In this document: positions 9,403 to 19,110 of the stretch, one piece after another
How the letters are laid out: each line of letters opens with the position of its first letter
How positions within the stretch are numbered: the stretch's first letter is position 1
Assembly: GCF_021732705.1 (NCBI RefSeq)
Contig: NZ_JAKFUM010000010.1
Span: forward strand, 186,001-250,000
Direction: 5' to 3'
Origin: Nevskia sp.
Lineage (GTDB): Bacteria > Pseudomonadota > Gammaproteobacteria > Nevskiales > Nevskiaceae
DNA length: 64,000 bases
The notes under the pieces: generated by a model
What the model saw: the letters and a program-made list of their open reading frames with translations, nothing else
What the model was told of the DNA's origin: nothing
Databases searched by the model: none
Made by a program: the position numbers and the translations under genes

Positions 9403-11556
9403 TCAGGCGTCGCCGCGGCGACGGCGACGCAGCCCGGCCAGCAGTGACAGCCCGGCCAGCAACAGTGGCGCCGACGCGCCACCGCCACCTCCACCGACGG
9501 GCGATGCATCCTCGACGCCGCCACTGCCGCGCGGCGCGACACTCGACGCAGTCACGGTGATCGTGGCCGGCGCGACATTGAAGAAGACATTGTTGCTGCA
9601 CTTCACGCGCAGCCGCAGCCCCGTGGTCACGACATTCGGCAGCGGCACCGTCTCGCGGCCATCATTGCCGGTGGCGCTGCGCAGGCGAATCCAGGTGCTG
9701 CCCTGATTGGTCGTGCCTTCGATGTCGACTGCGCCGCAGGCCACCGGTGCGACATCGGTGCCGGCAACGTTCCACGCGACATCGATCGGCGAGCCGGCAA
9801 TGCCGGTGGCGTTCGTGGCCGGTGCCGTGACGACGAACGGCCCGGCGGTGTCGACGACATTGAACGAAAGCGCGGCACTGGCCACGCCGCCGGCGGATGG
9901 CGCGACGCGGTAGTCGCGCACGGTCAGCCGGAAGTTCAGCGACCGCGAGACGGCCGGCAGCAGTTCGCCCAGCGTGTGCACGCCGCCGAACAGGTCCGAA
10001 GCCTGCGGGAACAGTCGCGTCGGCGTCGCAGCGGGCACAAAGGTACGGAACAGTGGCGCGCTGGCATCCGGGGCATCCGGCGCGCCACCGGCGCCGAGAT
10101 CGAACTGCTCCCACAGATAGCGCAGCGCGTCGCCGTCGGGATCGCGGGCGGAGCCGGTCAGCTCGAACGGCGTCGACCGCGGGATCGTGAAGCCGCCGGC
10201 CGGCACCGTGACCACCGGCGCGCGATTGGTCGTGGCACTCGCCGCGCCACAACTGCTGCCGGTGTCGTTCGTGGTGTAGGCCACGATCTCGTCGAAGCTG
10301 ACGCCATGGAAGATGTCGTCGCTGTTCGACTGGATGTCGTCATCGGCGCAGATGCCGGCATAGGCCATGATCGTGGTGCCGCTGCCCGGCTCGTACGCGG
10401 TGTCGCCATTGCGATTGCCGCCGGCGCAGTTGCCCGCCTGACTGTTGAACGTGTGGTTGGCTCCGAACTGATGGCCCATTTCGTGGGCGACGAAATCGAC
10501 ATAGAAACCATCACCGACCGGCTCCGGCAGGCCGGTCACGCCCTGCCCCTTGACGCCGGCGCCGCAGACCACGCCGAGCCCGGCGATGCCGCCACCGCCC
10601 GTGGTCACGACATGGCCGATGTCATAGGCATCGGCGCCGATGCGGCGATTGATCACGCCGGTGTTGACGGCCAGGCTCAGCGTGCCCTGCCGGTCGGCGT
10701 ACGGATCAAGCAGCGGGCTGGTGAAGATGATCTCGTCCTCGTTCGGCACCAGCTGCAGGCGAATGCCGAGGTCCCGCTCGTAGATGCCGCTGACGCGGTT
10801 GGTCACGTTGACCAGCTCGGCCAGCACGATGCCGCGGTCCGGCTGGTCGGTGAGCACGCTCGGCGGGTCCTGATAGCGCGAGTACTCGCCATTGGCTGCC
10901 AGCGCCAGCCGGTAGGTGCGCAGCGTGCCGGCGCGGCTGCTGCCGGCGACCTGCGTGCCGATGCGAGCGCCGGTTCCGGTTGCGGCGGCACCGCGCATGA
11001 CGGTATCCGGTGCCAGCCGGCGATTCGGCAGATCGCGCCGGAAATAGCTGCGGTATTGCGTGCTGTCGGTCCGGCTCACCGGGTCGATGTAGGCGGTGCC
11101 GAGTGCCGACTGCACCATGCCGCGGAAGCCGCGCGGGCCGATGCTGAAGCGGCCGCTGATCGCGGGATCGCTGACCGCCGTGCCAACGTAGGTGCGAATG
11201 CCCGGATAGCGTGCTGCCAGTTCGGGATGCATGACGGCAGATTCGCGCACGGTGAACTCGAGGCTGCTGCCATCCGGCATCGGTACGGAAATGACCGTGG
11301 TCGACGGCGTGCTGCTGTCGGCGGCCGGTGCGCCGCGCAAGCGGCTACGGAGGGCTTCGAGGTCCAGCGTCAGCAGGCGTGCAGCACGCGGCGTGGTGAC
11401 GGCCGACGCGACCGGCGGCGTGATCGCCGGCAGCGCCACGGCGGGCTGGGCGGCATCAGTCCAGTAGGCGGCGGCAGGGCCGGACCAAGAAGCCGACAGA
11501 CCCGCGGCGAGGGCAAGGCTGCGCAGGGCGCGGGAACGGCGGGTCAGCTCGAACAT
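9403..11556 (-). CDS. Secreted reprolysin-like zinc metalloprotease with GlyGly-CTERM tail
   Basis: A 717-residue exported protease. A signal peptide with an AAA-type cleavage region occupies about residues 1-30, followed by a propeptide-like region. The zinc site HEMGHQFGANH is at 358-368, followed by a Met-turn-like TIMAYAGIC, giving a metzincin/reprolysin-like M12B fold. Residues 445-680 contain beta-rich Ig/fibronectin-like domains. The C-terminus is a Gly6 stretch, a hydrophobic helix and RRRRR, the GlyGly-CTERM sorting signal that rhombosortase cleaves. The ATG at 11556 (MFELTRRSRAL) is used because the earlier open frame lacks a signal peptide. It probably follows the amidase gene in one transcript (77-base gap). 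Substrate unknown. Confidence 0.9.
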   Translation of the reverse strand: MFELTRRSRALRSLALAAGLSASWSGPAAAYWTDAAQPAVALPAITPPVASAVTTPRAARLLTLDLEALRSRLRGAPAADSSTPSTTVISVPMPDGSSLEFTVRESAVMHPELAARYPGIRTYVGTAVSDPAISGRFSIGPRGFRGMVQSALGTAYIDPVSRTDSTQYRSYFRRDLPNRRLAPDTVMRGAAATGTGARIGTQVAGSSRAGTLRTYRLALAANGEYSRYQDPPSVLTDQPDRGIVLAELVNVTNRVSGIYERDLGIRLQLVPNEDEIIFTSPLLDPYADRQGTLSLAVNTGVINRRIGADAYDIGHVVTTGGGGIAGLGVVCGAGVKGQGVTGLPEPVGDGFYVDFVAHEMGHQFGANHTFNSQAGNCAGGNRNGDTAYEPGSGTTIMAYAGICADDDIQSNSDDIFHGVSFDEIVAYTTNDTGSSCGAASATTNRAPVVTVPAGGFTIPRSTPFELTGSARDPDGDALRYLWEQFDLGAGGAPDAPDASAPLFRTFVPAATPTRLFPQASDLFGGVHTLGELLPAVSRSLNFRLTVRDYRVAPSAGGVASAALSFNVVDTAGPFVVTAPATNATGIAGSPIDVAWNVAGTDVAPVACGAVDIEGTTNQGSTWIRLRSATGNDGRETVPLPNVVTTGLRLRVKCSNNVFFNVAPATITVTASSVAPRGSGGVEDASPVGGGGGGASAPLLLAGLSLLAGLRRRRRGDA

Positions 11557-11633
11557 CGGGGAAGGATCCGGTTCAGGAAAAGGACAGGGAATGGAAGCAC
11601 CATCGGTGCCTCGCAGGCATTGATGGCCGTTGG

Positions 11634-13238
11634 TCAGCGCGCGCCAATCGCCGTGCAGTAGTCGCGCAGCGCGGGATTCAGCGTGGTCGGCGGCGTCCGC
11701 TTGTGGCTGGCCTGCTCGTAGGCATAGGCGTAGGCCAGCAGCGCCTGTTCGGTGAACGGCCGACCCGCGAACGACAGGCCCTGCGGCGCCTGCCCGACAT
11801 AGCCCATCGGCACCGTCACGTTCGGATAGCCGGAAGCGGCCGTGACGCCGACGTTGCCGTAATTCGGCGACACGATGGCATCGAGCTGCTGGCGCCGGAA
11901 CATCGTGTCGAGCGCGATCTCGGAACTGCGGATCGCTGCGGCCCGGCTGGCGAGATAGACCGGATCGAATGGCAGCCCGGTCTGGAGATTCGAGGCCACG
12001 AGCAGGTCCTGCCCGTACTGCACGCGATCCCGATTGCGGCTGTTGAACTGGATGATCTGGGTCAGGTTCGCGACCGGCAGGCCGGTGCCGGCCTCGGTCG
12101 CCAGATAGCGGTTCAGATACCACTTGAACTCGGTTGTGATCGCGGCGATTTCCGCCGTCGACCCGTTTTCGAGCAGCGAGGCGTTGAACGGCACGATCTC
12201 CGCCCCCTGCGCGCGCAGCACGGCCAGCGCCTCGCCGAACAGCCCGGTATCGGTCAGTTCGCTGTTGCGCACGCCGAGCCGCACGCCGCGCAGCGCGGTG
12301 GTCGACAGCGCGCCGAGATAATCCGGCACCACCCCGCCGAGTGCCGCCTGAAAGCGCGGGCTGGCGTCATCAGTCGGATCGAGCCCGGCGACGACGCCGA
12401 GCAGCGCGGCGGCATCGGTCACCGTGCGAGCCATCGGCCCGGCCGTATCGAAGCTGTGTGCCAGCGGAATGATGCCGCTGCGGCTGACCAGGCCCACCGT
12501 CGGCTTGACGCCGACGAGGCTGTGCACGGTCGCCGGGCTGATGATCGAGCCCGAGGTTTCGGTGCCGATCGCGACCGTCGCGAACGCCATCGTCGTCGCG
12601 ACGCCGCTGCCGGTGGAACTGCCGAGCGGATCGGCCGCATGGTCGTATGCCGCGATCACCTGCCCGCCCAGCGACGAGTAGCCGTTCGGCATGTTCAGCG
12701 ACACCCAGTTCGCGAACTCGCTGAGATTGGTCTTGCCGAGCACAATCGCGCCGCTGGCGCGCAGCCGCTGCGTGATCGTCGCTTCCTGCTTTGGAATGTT
12801 GTTCGCCAGCGCGATGGAGCCGGCCGTGGTCGGCAGGTCGGTGGTGCCGACGTTGTCCTTCAGCAGCACCGGCAGGCCATCGAGCGGGCTCAGACGCTGG
12901 CCACGGGCGCGGCGGGCATCGGCCGCACGGGCCGCTTCGAGCGCCGTCGGCGCCAGCGCCCGGATCGCGTTCAGCGCCGGGCCCCGGCGGTCGAAGGCCT
13001 CGATCCGCGCCAGCGACTGCTGCACCAGCGCCTCGCTGCTGATGACGCCGGAACTCAGCGCCGCCTGCAGCTCGGTGACGGTGGCGGTCTGCAAGTCGAC
13101 CGGGCCGACGCGCCCGCCGCAGCTCACCGCCTGCGCCGTCGCCTCCGGTGATGCCGACGACACCGCAAGCGCCAGCAGCAGCGCGCGGGTCCAGCGGGAA
13201 CGTCGGGGCGACGCGGACGGCGGAATCGATGTCGACAT
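11634..13238 (-). CDS. Secreted amidase-signature family hydrolase
   Basis: A 534-residue amidase-signature enzyme, hydrolysing C-N amide bonds through a Ser-cisSer-Lys triad. Visible residues are Lys127 in PVLLKDN, the Ser-rich turn LGSSTGSG at 206-212 and Ser231 in TSGSIISPAT. An N-terminal signal peptide (basic RRSRWTR, then LLLALAVSS, cleavage near ATAQA) indicates export, which is unusual for GatA-like amidases but common in periplasmic members. The ATG at 13238 was chosen because it begins at the signal peptide; the frame opens 30 codons earlier. The C-terminal part ends PTTLNPALRDYC. Substrate cannot be deduced. Confidence 0.88.
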   Translation of the reverse strand: MSTSIPPSASPRRSRWTRALLLALAVSSASPEATAQAVSCGGRVGPVDLQTATVTELQAALSSGVISSEALVQQSLARIEAFDRRGPALNAIRALAPTALEAARAADARRARGQRLSPLDGLPVLLKDNVGTTDLPTTAGSIALANNIPKQEATITQRLRASGAIVLGKTNLSEFANWVSLNMPNGYSSLGGQVIAAYDHAADPLGSSTGSGVATTMAFATVAIGTETSGSIISPATVHSLVGVKPTVGLVSRSGIIPLAHSFDTAGPMARTVTDAAALLGVVAGLDPTDDASPRFQAALGGVVPDYLGALSTTALRGVRLGVRNSELTDTGLFGEALAVLRAQGAEIVPFNASLLENGSTAEIAAITTEFKWYLNRYLATEAGTGLPVANLTQIIQFNSRNRDRVQYGQDLLVASNLQTGLPFDPVYLASRAAAIRSSEIALDTMFRRQQLDAIVSPNYGNVGVTAASGYPNVTVPMGYVGQAPQGLSFAGRPFTEQALLAYAYAYEQASHKRTPPTTLNPALRDYCTAIGAR

Positions 13239-13415
13239 GGCGGAAGGCTCCAAAAGGTTGCGAACGCGAACGCAACGAGCCTGCCAAGTCTTGAACGGAT
13301 TGTCAGTTCCGGTTGATCGACCCTGCAAAAGCCAGCCTCTGCTGACGATCAGGCATCGACCGTCACCGAATCCAAGGATCGTTCTGCCGTACTGTTCTGG
13401 CGAACGCGCGGCCGA

Positions 13416-14387
13416 TCACGCCGCAAACGCCGCCGTCGCCGATTCGATCCGCGCCTTGATCGCCGGCGTGATCCGCGCCGCCACGTCGGCTGCTTTCAGG
13501 TTTTCGATGATCTGCGACGGCCGGCTGGCACCCGTGATCACCGTCGACACCTGCGGATTCGTCAGGCACCAGGCCAGTGCCAGCTGCGCCGGGGTGCAGC
13601 CGAGTTCGTCGGCGATCGGACCGAGCTGCGCAACGGAGGCGAGCTTGGCCGGATCGCGCACCTGCTCTTCGAGCCAGCTGTAGCCCTTGACCTTCGCGCG
13701 CGAATCGGTCGGCACGCCGTCACGGTACTTGCCGGTCAGCAACCCCGAAGCCAGCGGACTCCACGTGGTCAGGCCGAGGCCGAACGCGTCATAGAGCGGT
13801 GCGTATTCCTGCTCGACCCGCGTGCGATGGAACAGGTTGTACTGCGGCTGTTCCATCACCGGCGTGTGCAGATGGAAGCGGCGCGCGAAATCATGCGCGG
13901 CCTGAATCGACTGCGCCGGCCACTCGCTGGTGCCCCAGTACAGCGCCTGCCCGCGCTCGATCATGTCGTGCATGGCCCAGACCGTTTCCTCGATCGGCGT
14001 CTCCGGGTCCGGGCGGTGGCAGAACACCAGATCGACATACTCCAGCTGCAGACGCTTGAGCGAGCCCTCGATCGCCTGCCGCAGATACTTGCGGTTCAGC
14101 GTGTTCTTCGCATTCGGGCTCTCGGTGATGCCCCAGAAGAACTTGGTAGAGATCACGTAATCGAGCCGTGGCCATTTCAGCGCCTTGATCGCAGCACCCA
14201 TGATCGTTTCGCTGTCGCCGCGGGCGTAGACCTCGGCGTTGTCGAAGAAATTGACGCCGCCATCCTTCGCCGCCGCGAGGCACTCGCGGCCCAGCTTCTC
14301 GTCGACCTGCGTGCCGAAGGTCACCCACGAGCCCAGCGACAGCTCGGACACTTTCAGGCCGGAGCGGCCCAGACGGCGGTAGTTCAT
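13416..14387 (-). CDS. Aldo/keto reductase (Kv-beta/AKR6-like)
   Basis: A 323-residue NADPH-dependent aldo/keto reductase, TIM-barrel type. The catalytic tetrad is complete: Asp49 and Tyr54 in [11 protein letters not shown], Lys82 in VISTKFFWG, and His124 in FCHRPDPE. The sequence [19 protein letters not shown] and the [17 protein letters not shown] stretch place it near potassium-channel beta subunits and the YghZ/Gpr branch. The NADP-binding [12 protein letters not shown] near the C-terminus is present. Full length, no signal peptide. It lies alone on the minus strand, divergent from the vgrG module. Likely role is reduction of reactive aldehydes; the substrate is inferred from family only. 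Confidence 0.92.
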   Translation of the reverse strand: MNYRRLGRSGLKVSELSLGSWVTFGTQVDEKLGRECLAAAKDGGVNFFDNAEVYARGDSETIMGAAIKALKWPRLDYVISTKFFWGITESPNAKNTLNRKYLRQAIEGSLKRLQLEYVDLVFCHRPDPETPIEETVWAMHDMIERGQALYWGTSEWPAQSIQAAHDFARRFHLHTPVMEQPQYNLFHRTRVEQEYAPLYDAFGLGLTTWSPLASGLLTGKYRDGVPTDSRAKVKGYSWLEEQVRDPAKLASVAQLGPIADELGCTPAQLALAWCLTNPQVSTVITGASRPSQIIENLKAADVAARITPAIKARIESATAAFAA

Positions 14388-14701
14388 CGGTCAATTCCTG
14401 AAGTGGGCCTGCATCGATCAGGCAATGATGCTCGGACTGCGGAATGGCGAGCGTGTTCCATCGAACATTGCGATCGCGCCGTCATCGAAAGATCGACAGG
14501 TTCTCGCGGGGTGAATCGCTGCACCGTCAGCCACGCAGGGCCGCTGGTCGCGCGTCGGCGCAGCCGCTTTGCCAAGAAAGGCCGACTTTTGTACTGTCGA
14601 GACTCTGGCAGGAAGCCAGTCTTGTGCACGGAGCAGGTGATGACAGGGATTGTTGTCGAGCAACGGTGGTACGCGATCAGTTGCAGAGCGGGCCGATCCG
14701 T
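14388..14701. other. Intergenic region before vgrG
   Basis: A divergent intergenic region of about 310 bases between the aldo/keto reductase and vgrG. Open frames exist but look non-coding. Promoters for both genes presumably lie here; I could not single out a convincing -35/-10 pair. Confidence 0.4.
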
Positions 14702-17500
14702 GTGAACGCGATCATCGAGGTCTCGTTGCGCAGTCTGCTGGAAGCGCTCAGCAGCCTGTCGCCCCACGCGCGTCTGGTCACGCTCGATGGACTTCCCTCA
14801 GATGTCAGCCTCGTGGTCGAGCGCGCGTCCGGCCATGAGGCGATCAATCAACCGTATCGCTTCGACGTCGATCTGCTGAGCCCATCGGCGCAATTGTCGC
14901 TGTCGGCCTTCATCGGCCTGCCGGTGTCGCTGGGCCTGCTGACGGCCGATGGCACGCGACGTCGCTGGCATGGCCTGATCACGACAGCCTCGCGCCTCGC
15001 AGCCGATGGCGGGGTGGCGCGATACCGGGTGCAACTGGAATCGCCGCTGGCTTGGCTCGCGCTCCGCGAAGACTGCTACCTGTTTCAGGACGCCAACGCG
15101 CTGGACATCGCCGAATCGCTGTTCGGCGACTACCCGACCCTGCGCTACGACATCCGCATCGACGAGGCCACCCGCGCGCGCCTGCCGGTCTACCGCGTTC
15201 GCACGCAGTGGCGCGAAACCGATCTGGCCTTCCTGCAGCGACTGCTCGCCGATGACGGCATCAGCTATGCGTTCGAGCATCCGGACGATGCGGGTACAGG
15301 CGAGCCGCTGCTGGTCCTGTTCATCGACAGCCCGCTTCAGGATGAGGCGACCGTGCCGGCGATTCGCTACCACCGCTCCGCCGCCACCGAGTTTGACGAC
15401 GCCATCCACGGCTTCACCGCCCGTCGCAGCATCGCCAGCGGCAGCGTACTGCGCAGTCGCTGGGATGCCGAGCAGGTGCGCGCGCCAGCTTCACAAGCGC
15501 TGGCCGATCCGGGTGGCCCTTTGGTGCCCGATCTGGAAGATCACGACGGCAGCCTGTCGCTTCCGCCAACGGCCAGCCCGAGCGCGGAAGCCGTCGCCCA
15601 CCGTGCGGGCGTTGCCGCCAAAGCCCATGCGCAGAGCTTGCGCACCTGGCGCGGCCAGTCATCTGTCCGCCGGCTGGCCGCGGGACAAGCGTTTGTACTG
15701 ACCGATCATCCCGACTACGGCCCGCTGGGCGTCCGCGGCTTCGGTCACGCCAATCCCGAGGCCCGCTTCCTCGTCACCACCCTCGAGCACCGGATGCGCA
15801 ACAACCTGCGCTTCGGCAGTGATCGCCGAGATGAACGGGATCAGTCCGGCAGTGATGAGCCGATCTACGAAAACCGCTTCAGTGCCATTCCGGCGGATGT
15901 ACCGATTGTTCAGGCCGCGACGGCTGGTGCCTCGTATCCCGGCCTTCAAACCGCGCTCGTCGTCGGCATCGCCGATCAGGTGCTGACCGCCGAGCGCGAT
16001 CACGAGGTCAAGGCGCAGTTTCACTGGCAGCGCGGGGTGCAGCCGAACCGTGGCGGACTTTCGGAAACCGGCAGCGAGGGCGACACCGACGGCAATGCCC
16101 CCGGGAACGAGCGTAGCGGTACCTGGATCCGCGTCGCCCAAGCCATCGCCGGCCCGGATTTCGGCGAGGTCTATCTGCCGCGCATCGGCGATGAAGTGCT
16201 GATCGATTTCGAGCACGGCGACCCGGATCGTCCGATCGTCGTCGGCGCGCTGTGGAACGGTGAAGACCTGCCGCCATTCTCGGCCGGCGTCGACACCGAA
16301 TCGGCCCACCCTGGCGTGATTTCCGGCATCCACACCAAGACACTTGATGGCGGCGGCTACAACGAACTGGTGTTTGACGACGCCAGCGGCCAGCCCGGCA
16401 TCCGCGCGGCCTCGTCATCGTTCAGCAGCCAGCTGAATCTCGGCCACCTGCTCCACACCCGCCCCGGCCTCGCCTGGCGTGGCACGGCCCGCGGACAAGG
16501 TTTCGAATGGACCACCGACGGCTGGACCGTCGCCCGAGCCGAAAAAGGGCTGCTGCTGTCGACGACCTTGCGCCCCAACGCCACCGGCACCGTGTTCGAT
16601 ACGACGGAAGCGCAGGGCCAGCTGCGAGCTGCGCAAAGCCTCGCTCAGACCCTGTCCGATGCTGCCGCACATCAGGGCGCGAAGCCATTGACTGCGATGG
16701 ATCAGCAGACCCGCCTGCTCGAAACCCTCGCCGTGACCGAGCAACCCGCAGCGACCGGATCCCGCCCGCAGCCGGCAGTCCTGGCACCGGATGCCCCGAT
16801 CGTCTTGCTCGAAGCTCCCGCCGCCATCAGCTTCACCACCCCCGCCACGATGCTGAGCCATGCCAGCCTGCATCACAGCGCCACCATCCAGGGCGATGCG
16901 CTGGCCAGCGCCGGCAAGGTCTGGTCCGCCATCAGCGGCGGGCACACCAGCCTCTACACCCACACCGGCGGCATCGCCGCCATCGCCGCCAACCACCCGG
17001 TCTCGATTCAGGCCCAGAGCGACGCACTCGAAATCCTCGCGGACAAGAGTGTCACCGTGACCTCCACAGACGCCGGTATCACTGTCGTCGCCGAGCAGAA
17101 GATCGTACTGCTCGCTGGGGGTGCATCGATCACGCTGGATGGCGAGAACATCACCTTTGCCTGCCCCGGCACTTTCTCAGTCAAGGGGGCGAAGCAGGAT
17201 TGGGGTAGCACGGCCAAGGGTCAGGCGGAGTGGCCTGAGCTTCTAACAGGCGAGCTAAAAGTGATCCATTGGATCGAACTCGACTATCGCGAAACGGTTA
17301 CAGGCGAAGGCGTATCCGGTGCGGAATACGAAATTCATTTCGAAAGCGGAAACGTCCTGAGTGGAAAGTTGGATGAACGAGGCAAGTCGCGACACGAGAA
17401 TGTCGATCCGAGGAATGTCACCAAGGTGGTCTACAAGCCCCGTCCTCCGCAACAGGACAAACCAGCGCAATCGCTGGAAAAGCTCATGCAAGGCGTTTGA
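14702..17500 (+). CDS. vgrG: Type VI secretion spike protein VgrG with DUF2345 and C-terminal adaptor domain
   Basis: VgrG trimers form the puncturing tip of the type VI secretion tube and carry effectors. The 932-residue product has the gp27-like N-terminus (RFDVDLLSPSAQLSL), the OB-fold/gp5-like core with WIRVAQAIAGPDFGEVYLPR and GDEVLIDFEHGDPDRPIVVG around residues 470-520, and a DUF2345 beta-helix (ISIQAQSDALEILADKSV-like) around 740-840. The last 80 residues (HWIELDYRETVTGEGVSGA) look like a transthyretin-type adaptor seen on effector-linked VgrGs. The GTG at 14702 gives the usual N-terminus; no in-frame ATG fits. The effector gene begins 3 bases after the stop. No tube or sheath genes are in the window, so this is an orphan VgrG module. 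The 3' end has lower GC. Confidence 0.92.
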   Translation: MNAIIEVSLRSLLEALSSLSPHARLVTLDGLPSDVSLVVERASGHEAINQPYRFDVDLLSPSAQLSLSAFIGLPVSLGLLTADGTRRRWHGLITTASRLAADGGVARYRVQLESPLAWLALREDCYLFQDANALDIAESLFGDYPTLRYDIRIDEATRARLPVYRVRTQWRETDLAFLQRLLADDGISYAFEHPDDAGTGEPLLVLFIDSPLQDEATVPAIRYHRSAATEFDDAIHGFTARRSIASGSVLRSRWDAEQVRAPASQALADPGGPLVPDLEDHDGSLSLPPTASPSAEAVAHRAGVAAKAHAQSLRTWRGQSSVRRLAAGQAFVLTDHPDYGPLGVRGFGHANPEARFLVTTLEHRMRNNLRFGSDRRDERDQSGSDEPIYENRFSAIPADVPIVQAATAGASYPGLQTALVVGIADQVLTAERDHEVKAQFHWQRGVQPNRGGLSETGSEGDTDGNAPGNERSGTWIRVAQAIAGPDFGEVYLPRIGDEVLIDFEHGDPDRPIVVGALWNGEDLPPFSAGVDTESAHPGVISGIHTKTLDGGGYNELVFDDASGQPGIRAASSSFSSQLNLGHLLHTRPGLAWRGTARGQGFEWTTDGWTVARAEKGLLLSTTLRPNATGTVFDTTEAQGQLRAAQSLAQTLSDAAAHQGAKPLTAMDQQTRLLETLAVTEQPAATGSRPQPAVLAPDAPIVLLEAPAAISFTTPATMLSHASLHHSATIQGDALASAGKVWSAISGGHTSLYTHTGGIAAIAANHPVSIQAQSDALEILADKSVTVTSTDAGITVVAEQKIVLLAGGASITLDGENITFACPGTFSVKGAKQDWGSTAKGQAEWPELLTGELKVIHWIELDYRETVTGEGVSGAEYEIHFESGNVLSGKLDERGKSRHENVDPRNVTKVVYKPRPPQQDKPAQSLEKLMQGV

Positions 17501-17503
17501 CCA

Positions 17504-19093
17504 ATGGTCGACGTCAACACGACGCAGATGCGTGACGCTCTGGCTTGGGTCACGCAGGACCAGGCCGACGCGGATAACCCGGATAAAAACATCCGGGAGT
17601 GGCTTTGGGAAGCAATTCAAGGCGACTTCAGCGAAACCCGTTCGACCGGACAGATCGCTTTTGATGCAGCCGTGTCGATGATCCCGATCGTGGATCAGGT
17701 TTGCGATGTCCGGGATTTGATCGCCAATTGTCGGAAGATCAACGAAAAGCCCAGCGATACTTGGGCTTGGGTCGCGCTCTGCCTGACTTTGATCGGCCTG
17801 TTTCCATCGATCGGGTCGCTGGTAAAGGGTGTACTGAAAATCTTCTTCCTCTTTGTTCGCCGCTCTGGCGGAGACGGCGTGATCAAGGTCGTGGAATCCG
17901 CCATGACTTGGGTCATCACCTTTCTGCGCAAGCGTGAAGTCCAGAAGTACATTCGAAATGTCATCAAGGCTGACGAAATCTTCAAATGGCTTGCCGAGCA
18001 GATCAAGGTCGTCAAAGGCTGGGTCAATTCCCGGGCACTGCTTGCAGCCTTTGATCGCGGCATCAAATTGATGGAAGGCCTGCTGAGCAGGGTGACGTGG
18101 CTGCCTAGCGTCGGCGAGAAAGCGCAGGCCACTATTGATTTGGTCAAGACGGTCCGCAATCTCGCTGACGAGCAGATCGGTAAAGCTGTCAAGCCGGTGC
18201 AGGATATTCTCGATAACATCATCCTTGCGCTGGAACGGCGCCATCTGCTGGAGCGCGGCGGCATCTTAGATGCTCACAACATCCACTTCCACGGTGCGCT
18301 ACCAGAAGCCAATGCCGTCACGCTGATGCGGAACACCGATCCATCACCCAGCTGGTTGACGAAGCCGGTGAAGATCGAGCACAAGCCTTTGCCTGAAAGA
18401 GTTATTGACCTAAAGCCAAGTATTCGTCAGGACATCGAAATGCACCTGGCCGAAGGCTGGCCATCCCACGGGGACTTGACTCGCTTTGAAGATATTATCG
18501 CCGACGAGCTAAAAGGGCCCGCCCGTCTCTATCGGGTGGTCTCACCGAGCAACATGGCGTCCGGAGACTGCTGGGTCACAGAAGCGGTATTCAAACGTAT
18601 TCAGGCGTCGCCGAATCCCCGCGCAGTCTGGCGCAAGCATCTTGGCGTCTGGCCGGACTGGAACGTCAATGGCCAGTTCGTAATCTATGACGTCAAGACC
18701 GGTGAAAGCCTCAAGGTCTGGCGGGGTACCGCCTCCACACAGACCAAGTTCAAGGCAGGACTCGATGCAAGCTTGGAAGGCGGCTGGGAACAGATCGTCT
18801 TCAATGCCGCAAAGAACCCCGCCGATACGGCCTCGATGGATACGCTGGTGTATTACGCGGCAGATCGGGTCACGGGTCAGCTCAATAAAACCGATCTGAC
18901 ATACCCGGAATATAGGGCCTTGCACCCCGTGGAGCAGTCGAAGTACGAAGCCCTCCGTTCGCGGATCAACAACGACCACATCAGCGGCCCATTCGACACC
19001 GGCTGGGGCTATACAGATTTCAACGAACAGGTACTCTCAACCCGCATGGGCTTACCCAATCTGCCCGGCCAGATCACCCAGCTTGCCCACTGA
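17504..19093 (+). CDS. Putative type VI effector with pre-toxin region and unclassified C-terminal toxin
   Basis: A 529-residue protein encoded 3 bases after vgrG. Residues 40-120 (IAFDAAVSMIPIVDQVCDVRD, then a hydrophobic CLTLIGLFPSIGSLVKG) resemble the pre-toxin segments found in polymorphic toxins. The C-terminal 190 residues (ARLYRVVSPSNMASGDCWV, KVWRGTASTQ, EGGWEQIVF) look like a toxin domain. An Arg on the first strand and a Gly-Gly-Trp-Glu-Gln late motif are only loosely reminiscent of ADP-ribosyltransferase or NAD-acting toxins, and I do not claim a family. Hydrophobic segments at about 85-120 suggest membrane contact or translocation. GC and codon use are lower than in the flanking genes. 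The next gene is the likely immunity gene. Function is inferred from position. Confidence 0.75.
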   Translation: MVDVNTTQMRDALAWVTQDQADADNPDKNIREWLWEAIQGDFSETRSTGQIAFDAAVSMIPIVDQVCDVRDLIANCRKINEKPSDTWAWVALCLTLIGLFPSIGSLVKGVLKIFFLFVRRSGGDGVIKVVESAMTWVITFLRKREVQKYIRNVIKADEIFKWLAEQIKVVKGWVNSRALLAAFDRGIKLMEGLLSRVTWLPSVGEKAQATIDLVKTVRNLADEQIGKAVKPVQDILDNIILALERRHLLERGGILDAHNIHFHGALPEANAVTLMRNTDPSPSWLTKPVKIEHKPLPERVIDLKPSIRQDIEMHLAEGWPSHGDLTRFEDIIADELKGPARLYRVVSPSNMASGDCWVTEAVFKRIQASPNPRAVWRKHLGVWPDWNVNGQFVIYDVKTGESLKVWRGTASTQTKFKAGLDASLEGGWEQIVFNAAKNPADTASMDTLVYYAADRVTGQLNKTDLTYPEYRALHPVEQSKYEALRSRINNDHISGPFDTGWGYTDFNEQVLSTRMGLPNLPGQITQLAH

Positions 19094-19110
19094 CGCCCGT
19101 ATTCAATGCC

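Noticed and set aside
7803-9560. A 585-codon plus-strand frame overlapping rtcB
   Set aside because: It is the other frame of rtcB, extremely Arg-rich; RtcB motifs are intact in the annotated frame.
9976-11661. 561-codon plus-strand frame opposite the metalloprotease
   Set aside because: Shadow of the minus-strand gene, which has a signal peptide, zinc motif and sorting tail.
14444-14701. Extension of vgrG upstream to the ATG at 14444
   Set aside because: The extra 86 codons are Arg-rich and precede the normal VgrG N-terminus; the GTG at 14702 fits the family.
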